From: Tissierellia bacterium
GTDB taxonomy: Bacteria; Bacillota; Clostridia; Tissierellales; Tepidimicrobiaceae
Length of the DNA stretch: 34,669 nt
Assembly: GCA_012799055.1 (NCBI GenBank)
Contig: JAAZMA010000361.1
Span: 1-34,669, forward strand
Reading direction: 5' to 3'
Shown here piece by piece: positions 29,870-34,669 of the stretch. The stretch's first letter is position 1. Every line of letters starts with the position of its first letter. The notes under the pieces were generated by a model, which did no database searches, had not been told where the DNA came from, and saw only the letters and a list, made by a program, of their open reading frames with translations. The translations under genes and the position numbers were made by a program.

Positions 29870-30994
29870 TTGGTACAAAAAAACAAAGATGGTGATGATG
29901 TTAAAAAAGAGCAAATGGAAGCCGTAAAAAAACTAATAGAAAAGGGTAAAAAGAAAGGTATATTAACATATAAAGAAATAGCTGATTTGTTGGAGGAGAT
30001 TGATTTAGAAGTTGAACAAATAGATGATATATATCAAAGATTAGAAGATATGGGAATAGACATTGTTGGAGATAAGGAAGAGGAAATTCTTTTAGAAACT
30101 GATGAAATAGATGAAGTAGATGAAGAAGATATTGAAAAAGAAGATCTGTCAGCTCCAAAGGGAATAGCTGTAGATGATCCTGTTAGAATGTATTTAAAAG
30201 AAATAGGCAAAATTCCCTTACTAACTGCTGAAGAAGAAATTGAACTGGCAAAAAGAATGGAAGCAGGGGATGAAGTTGCAAAAAGGCAGTTGGCAGAAGC
30301 CAATTTAAGACTGGTAGTAAGCATTGCAAAAAGATATGTAGGAAGAGGCATGTTGTTTTTAGACCTAATTCAAGAAGGAAATCTTGGATTAATGAAGGCT
30401 GTAGAAAAATTTGATTATAAAAAAGGATATAAATTTAGTACCTATGCAACTTGGTGGATTCGTCAATCTATTACCAGAGCTATTGCGGATCAAGCAAGAA
30501 CCATTAGAATTCCAGTTCATATGGTAGAGACTATTAACAAATTAGTTAGAGTTCAAAGACAATTGGTACAGGAATTAGGAAGAGACCCAACACCTGATGA
30601 AATAGCCAAGGAAATGAATATGGAAGTAGAAAAGGTAAGAGAAATTATGAAAATTGCTCAAGAGCCAGTGTCTTTAGAGACTCCTATTGGAGAAGAGGAA
30701 GACAGCCATCTTGGTGATTTTATTGAAGATGAAAATGCCCTAGCTCCTGCTGATGCAGCGACTTTTATTATGCTTAGGGAACAATTAATAGAAGTTTTAG
30801 ACACCCTTACTCCTCGTGAACAAAAAGTATTAAGACTTAGATTTGGTTTAGATGATGGAAGAGCAAGAACCCTAGAGGAAGTAGGTAAAGAATTTGATGT
30901 AACCCGTGAAAGAATTAGACAAATAGAGGCTAAAGCCTTAAGAAAACTAAGACATCCTAGTAGATCTAAAAAGCTAAAAGATTTCTTAGAATAA
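29870..30994 (+). CDS. rpoD: RNA polymerase primary sigma factor RpoD/SigA
   Basis: [118 protein letters not shown]-type C-terminus. TTG start with GGGAGGGAG SD. Confidence 0.99.
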   Translation: MVQKNKDGDDVKKEQMEAVKKLIEKGKKKGILTYKEIADLLEEIDLEVEQIDDIYQRLEDMGIDIVGDKEEEILLETDEIDEVDEEDIEKEDLSAPKGIAVDDPVRMYLKEIGKIPLLTAEEEIELAKRMEAGDEVAKRQLAEANLRLVVSIAKRYVGRGMLFLDLIQEGNLGLMKAVEKFDYKKGYKFSTYATWWIRQSITRAIADQARTIRIPVHMVETINKLVRVQRQLVQELGRDPTPDEIAKEMNMEVEKVREIMKIAQEPVSLETPIGEEEDSHLGDFIEDENALAPADAATFIMLREQLIEVLDTLTPREQKVLRLRFGLDDGRARTLEEVGKEFDVTRERIRQIEAKALRKLRHPSRSKKLKDFLE

Positions 30995-31024
30995 TTAAAG
31001 ATTCGCAAATGCGAATCTTTAATT
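30993..31024. terminator. Hairpin terminator after rpoD overlapping the stop codon
   Basis: AATTAAAGATTCGCA (30993-31007) AA TGCGAATCTTTAATT (31010-31024), 15-bp perfect stem. Confidence 0.8.
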
Positions 31025-31116
31025 GTATGACCATATTGTTATTTTTGTTTCTTGCTTATTTAAGTTTTAGGGAGAATTTTTTTAAAATTATCATAATATA
31101 GGAAAGGACGAATTAT

Positions 31117-31815
31117 ATGAAACTATCCAATAGACTACAGAAAATAGCAGATTTTGTACCTAAAAACACTATAGTAGGTGATATAGGATGTGACCACGGT
31201 TATATCCCAATTTATTTAGCAAAAAACAATATATCTAAAAAAGTAATAGCTTCAGATATTAGCAAAAATTCTTTGGAAAAAACAATAGAAAATGTAAAAA
31301 TAAATAATCTTGAAAAAGATATTGAAATTAGATTAGGAGATGGATTAGATATAGTACTACCCTTTGAAATAGATACAGTAATAATTGCAGGAATGGGAGG
31401 GCTGTTAATTAAAGACATATTGGACAAGAATAAAACCAAAACTAATACTATTACCCATTTTATACTACAGCCTAATATAGCATCAAAGGAATTGAGAGAA
31501 TATCTATATGAAAATAATTTTGAAATAATAAATGAAGAACTGGCCATGGAGGGAGATAAATTTTATGAAATAATTTATGCTAAAAAGGGTAAAGGTTTTG
31601 TCACAAAAGATATATATTATGAAATAGGAGAAAAATTAATAATAAATGAAAATCCATTGTTAAAAGAATTTATTAATTATAAAATTAATATAGTGGAAGG
31701 AATATTAATAGAATTAAAAGGAGTTAAAACAGAGAAAAGTATTAAACGGCAAGAAGAGTTAAATAAAAACCTAATGGATTTAAAGGAGGTATTATTAGAA
31801 ATTGAAAGCAGCTAA
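31117..31815 (+). CDS. trmK: tRNA (adenine22-N1)-methyltransferase TrmK
   Basis: LSNRLQKIADFVPKNTIVGDIGCDHGYIPIYLAKNNISKKVIASDISKNSLEKTIENVK...VIIAGMGGLLIKDIL; located after rpoD. Confidence 0.93.
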   Translation: MKLSNRLQKIADFVPKNTIVGDIGCDHGYIPIYLAKNNISKKVIASDISKNSLEKTIENVKINNLEKDIEIRLGDGLDIVLPFEIDTVIIAGMGGLLIKDILDKNKTKTNTITHFILQPNIASKELREYLYENNFEIINEELAMEGDKFYEIIYAKKGKGFVTKDIYYEIGEKLIINENPLLKEFINYKINIVEGILIELKGVKTEKSIKRQEELNKNLMDLKEVLLEIESS

Positions 31816-32902
31816 GATTATTAAATTATTAGACAACTGGACTCCTAGATATTTAGTTGATAAATGGGACAATACTGGGTTTCAAATAGGAGACCCAGAA
31901 GTGAAAATAAGAAAAATACTTATTGCCTTGGACTTAGATAGAAGGGTTTTAGAAAAGGCTTTAGAAATAGATGCTAATATGATTATTACTCATCATCCAA
32001 TTATATTTACACCTTTAAAATCTTTAAACAAATTAAGCTATAAAGAAAGTCTAATATACGATATAATAAAAGAAGATATAGTTGTATATAATGCTCATAC
32101 TAATTTAGATATGGCAAATGGAGGGGTTAATGATACTTTAGCAAAAATATTAGGAATTAAAAATCCAAGGCTATTAAAACCTATATATGAAGAAAATCTA
32201 TATAAATTAGTAGTATTTGTACCTAATAGTCATAGGGATTTAATATTACAAGTTTTAGGAGATGAAGGTGCAGGTTATATAGGTAATTACAGCCATTGTA
32301 CTTATAATGTGGAAGGTATAGGTACCTTTATGCCCCATTTAGGAGCTAATCCATATTTAGGTACTGTAAATCAGTTGGAAAAAGTAGAAGAGACTAGAAT
32401 AGAGACCATAGTAGAAGAAAAAGATTTAAAAAAAGTAATAAATGCTATGATTAAGGCTCATCCCTATGAAGAAGTAGCTTATGATATCTATAAATTAGCC
32501 AATAGAGGAAAAGAATTTGGTTATGGAAGAATAGGGGAAATAGAAGAAATATATTTAGATGAATATTTAAAAATAATTAAGGAAAAATTAGACACTGAGT
32601 ATTTAACAGTATATGGTAATAGGGATAAAACAATAAAAACTGTAGCTCTTTGTGGAGGAAGTGGAGCTAGCTTTATAAAAGATGCATTTTTAAACAAAGC
32701 AGATGTATATATTACAGGAGATATAAAATACCATGATGCACAATATGGAGATGAGCTAGGATTGACCATAGTAGATGCAGGGCATTTCCATACAGAAAAG
32801 GTAATACTACCAGTTATAAAAGAATATTTAGAAAGGAATATAAAAGGAACCATAGAAATTGAAATCTATCAAGAGAGCAGTCCCCCTTATATAGTAGTTT
32901 AA
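31802..32902 (+). CDS. Nif3-like dinuclear metal center protein (YqfO family)
   Basis: DKWDNTGFQIGDPEVKIRKILIALDL...MIITHHPIIFTPLKSL...VYNAHTNLDMANGGVNDTLA...GHFHTEKVILPVI. TTG start overlapping the end of trmK. Confidence 0.94.
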   Translation: MKAAKIIKLLDNWTPRYLVDKWDNTGFQIGDPEVKIRKILIALDLDRRVLEKALEIDANMIITHHPIIFTPLKSLNKLSYKESLIYDIIKEDIVVYNAHTNLDMANGGVNDTLAKILGIKNPRLLKPIYEENLYKLVVFVPNSHRDLILQVLGDEGAGYIGNYSHCTYNVEGIGTFMPHLGANPYLGTVNQLEKVEETRIETIVEEKDLKKVINAMIKAHPYEEVAYDIYKLANRGKEFGYGRIGEIEEIYLDEYLKIIKEKLDTEYLTVYGNRDKTIKTVALCGGSGASFIKDAFLNKADVYITGDIKYHDAQYGDELGLTIVDAGHFHTEKVILPVIKEYLERNIKGTIEIEIYQESSPPYIVV

Positions 32903-32920
32903 ATTAATGGAGGTGGGGAA

Positions 32921-33631
32921 GTGGATGTTTTAGATTTATTGTGGCAACTTCAAAAACATGACGACAATTTAAGTAGTTTAGAAAAAAAACTAGTGGCATT
33001 AGAACAAGGTGAAAAAATTAAACAAATAGCTAATAGAATGAAGAAAACAGAATTTAGATTAACAGATTTAAAATTTAGAATGGAACAAACAGAAAAAGAT
33101 TTAAGTAGAAATAATTTTACTTTGAAGGATTTAGATTATAAGCTAAATAAAACAGAAAAAGAATTATATGAAGGAAATATTAGTGATATTAGACAATTAG
33201 GATATTTAGATAAAGAAAAAGATTTGTTGAGACAGCAAATAGACAATAAGGAAATGGAAATTCTTTCTCAAATGGAAGAGATGGAAAATTTAAAAAAAGA
33301 ATTTGTAGAAATTGAAATAGATTTTAAAGAATTAAAAATAGAATATGGGACTTTAAAAAAAGAGTGCAAAGAATTAATAGAAAATCTTAAAAAAGAGATA
33401 ATAAAAGAAACACTAGAAAAAGAAAAGATAGTATCCCAAATCAATGAGGAAGTCTCAAGGAAATATAATCAATTAAAAAAGATTAAAGGAAATGCAATAG
33501 TAGAAATTATAGATAATAAATGTAGTGGTTGTAATGTATTGTTGCCAACTATAATAATAGATAGATTAAAATTTCAAAATGAAATAGTATATTGTGAAAA
33601 CTGTGGTAGAATACTTTATTATCAAAAATAA
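32921..33631 (+). CDS. Coiled-coil protein with C4-type zinc ribbon
   Basis: Long Lys/Glu coiled coil, C-terminal CSGCNVLLPTIIIDRLKFQNEIVYCENCGRILYYQK. GTG start. Confidence 0.9.
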   Translation: MDVLDLLWQLQKHDDNLSSLEKKLVALEQGEKIKQIANRMKKTEFRLTDLKFRMEQTEKDLSRNNFTLKDLDYKLNKTEKELYEGNISDIRQLGYLDKEKDLLRQQIDNKEMEILSQMEEMENLKKEFVEIEIDFKELKIEYGTLKKECKELIENLKKEIIKETLEKEKIVSQINEEVSRKYNQLKKIKGNAIVEIIDNKCSGCNVLLPTIIIDRLKFQNEIVYCENCGRILYYQK

Positions 33632-33673
33632 TCATTCTGTGGAATAATATGTAATATATAGAAAGATTTAAGT

Positions 33674-33702
33674 TTGAAAAATTACTAAAATTGTGCTATA
33701 TT
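33674..33702 (+). promoter_or_regulatory. SigA-type promoter of rnpB
   Basis: TTGAAA (33674-33679), 17-nt spacer, TGC-extended TATATT (33697-33702). Confidence 0.75.
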
Positions 33703-33728
33703 AACATTAGAAAAAATTTAATTATGGT

Positions 33729-34111
33729 GAGTAAATCAGACGATCGCGTGCTTTTGCATGAGGAAAGTCCGTGCTCCATAGGGCAGGATGCTGGATAACG
33801 TCCAGTAGGGGCGACCCTAAGGATAGTGCAACAGAAACATACCGCCAGAGCCCTGATTTAGTATTTTCTAGATTTGTGGCGAAAATAGCTAAGGTGCTAT
33901 TCTGGTAAGGGTGGAAAGGTGAGGTAAGAGCTCACCAGCGACTTAGGTAACTAGTCGGCTCTGTAAACCCCATCTGGAGCAAGACCAAGAAGGGATACAA
34001 AAAGGTGGTAGCCCGCTACCTTCCCAAATGGTAGGTCGCAGGAGTCCATTGGTAACAGTGGACCATAGATAGATGATCGTCTAATACAGAACACGGCTTA
34101 TAGATTTACTC
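33729..34111 (+). ncRNA. rnpB: RNase P RNA, bacterial class A-like
   Basis: P1 GAGTAAATC...GATTTACTC closes the molecule; GAGGAAAGTCCGTGCTCC, AACAGAAACATACCGCC, GGTAAGGGTGGAAAGGTGAGGTAAGAGCTCACCAGC, TAAACCCCATCTGGAGCAAGACC, TACAGAACACGGCTTA core motifs. Confidence 0.98.
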
Positions 34112-34127
34112 AATATTAATTTATTTA

Positions 34128-34156
34128 AATACAGTCTTGTATAGACTGTATTTTTT
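34128..34156 (+). terminator. Intrinsic terminator of rnpB
   Basis: AATACAGTCT (34128-34137) / AGACTGTATT (34143-34152) followed by TTTT. Confidence 0.9.
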
Positions 34157-34280
34157 GTTTGCTTTTATTGCATAAACTAATCTTCTGTGATAGGATTTTA
34201 GTATTGTAATTAATAGCAAATTTCGATAATTAACTATAACCAGTATACTAAAGGGTAGTCAAAATGCTTAGGAGGTTACT

Positions 34281-34669
34281 ATGGTTAAAATATTAGAAAT
34301 ATCTGATCTTGTATTTATGGAAAAAATTCATTATCCCAATATTAGTATTGAGCAGGGGAGTATTGTTTTTATCCAAGGACCTAGTGGATCAGGGAAAAGC
34401 ACACTTATTAGATTAATTAATAATACTATATCACCATCATCAGGTAGAATATTATTTAATGGAGTTAATATTGAAGATATAAATTCTATTGATTTAAGGA
34501 GAAAAATAATTTTGGTTGGTCAATCGCCTTATTTGTTTAATACTAATATTAAAGAAAATTTTATATTGTTTCATAAATTCCGTGAAACTCCGTTTCCAGA
34601 GGACAAAAAACTAATGGAGTATCTCCATATTTGTTGTGCAAACTTTCCATTAGACACTCAATGTATAAA
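34281..34669 (+). CDS. ABC transporter ATP-binding protein, 3'-truncated by the window end
   Basis: ATG with AGGAGG SD; MVKILEISDLVFMEKIHYPNISIEQGSIVFIQGPSGSGKSTLIRLINNTISPSSGRILFNG... Walker A GPSGSGKST and Q-loop region GQSPYLF. Open to the window end, so absent from the ORF track. Confidence 0.92.
   Translation, partial: MVKILEISDLVFMEKIHYPNISIEQGSIVFIQGPSGSGKSTLIRLINNTISPSSGRILFNGVNIEDINSIDLRRKIILVGQSPYLFNTNIKENFILFHKFRETPFPEDKKLMEYLHICCANFPLDTQCI

Noticed and set aside
34204-34249. Promoter for the ABC ATPase (TTGTAA...GATAAT or ...TATACT)
   Set aside because: Spacing is 15 nt or the -35 is poor; a promoter is likely nearby but I cannot choose one.
1-34669. Possible undescribed multi-gene system
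   Set aside because: Nearly every gene belongs to a recognised housekeeping or sporulation-associated family in familiar order; no accessory island, toxin-antitoxin pair, defence genes, prophage or transposon was seen.
1-34669. CRISPR arrays, tandem repeats, tRNA and rRNA genes
   Set aside because: No regularly spaced direct repeats and no cloverleaf or rRNA signatures were noticed by eye; A/T-rich runs are background composition.

Overview
This 34.7-kb, AT-rich window is a dense, all plus-strand housekeeping region from a low-GC Firmicute. Gene order and protein style look clostridial/Tissierella-like; that lineage call is inference. The order is: hemW (3' part) - CIRCE - hrcA - grpE - dnaK - dnaJ - prmA - rsmE - mtaB - HIT protein - rpsU - yqeY - nfeD-type protease - floA - small membrane protein - yqfC - yqfD - phoH - 7TM-HD (pgpH/yqfF) - ybeY - dgkA-PAP2 fusion - DUF3048 lipoprotein - cdd - era - recO - DUF4342 protein - glycine T-box - glyQ - glyS - ccpN/yqzB-like - PEP/PPDK regulatory protein - dgt - dnaG - rpoD - trmK - Nif3-like - C4 zinc-ribbon protein - rnpB - ABC ATPase (5' part, open at window end). 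I saw no CRISPR array, mobile element, tRNA or rRNA gene, prophage or defence island, and no convincing undescribed multi-gene system. The observations most worth a second look are regulatory or architectural: (1) five hairpin terminators that begin at or within 2 nt of stop codons, suggesting uncoupled transcription and translation; (2) a strong SigH-type promoter match overlapping a Spo0A-box-like motif upstream of dnaG-rpoD; (3) a 38-bp perfect palindrome containing the stop codon of the PPDK regulator; (4) a DgkA-PAP2 fusion; (5) an unnamed small membrane protein after nfeD-floA; (6) a ccpN-like gene whose best-spaced start is a non-canonical ATA/ATT; (7) a small hairpin abutting the rpsU Shine-Dalgarno. 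All family calls come from reading the translations; no database search was run.
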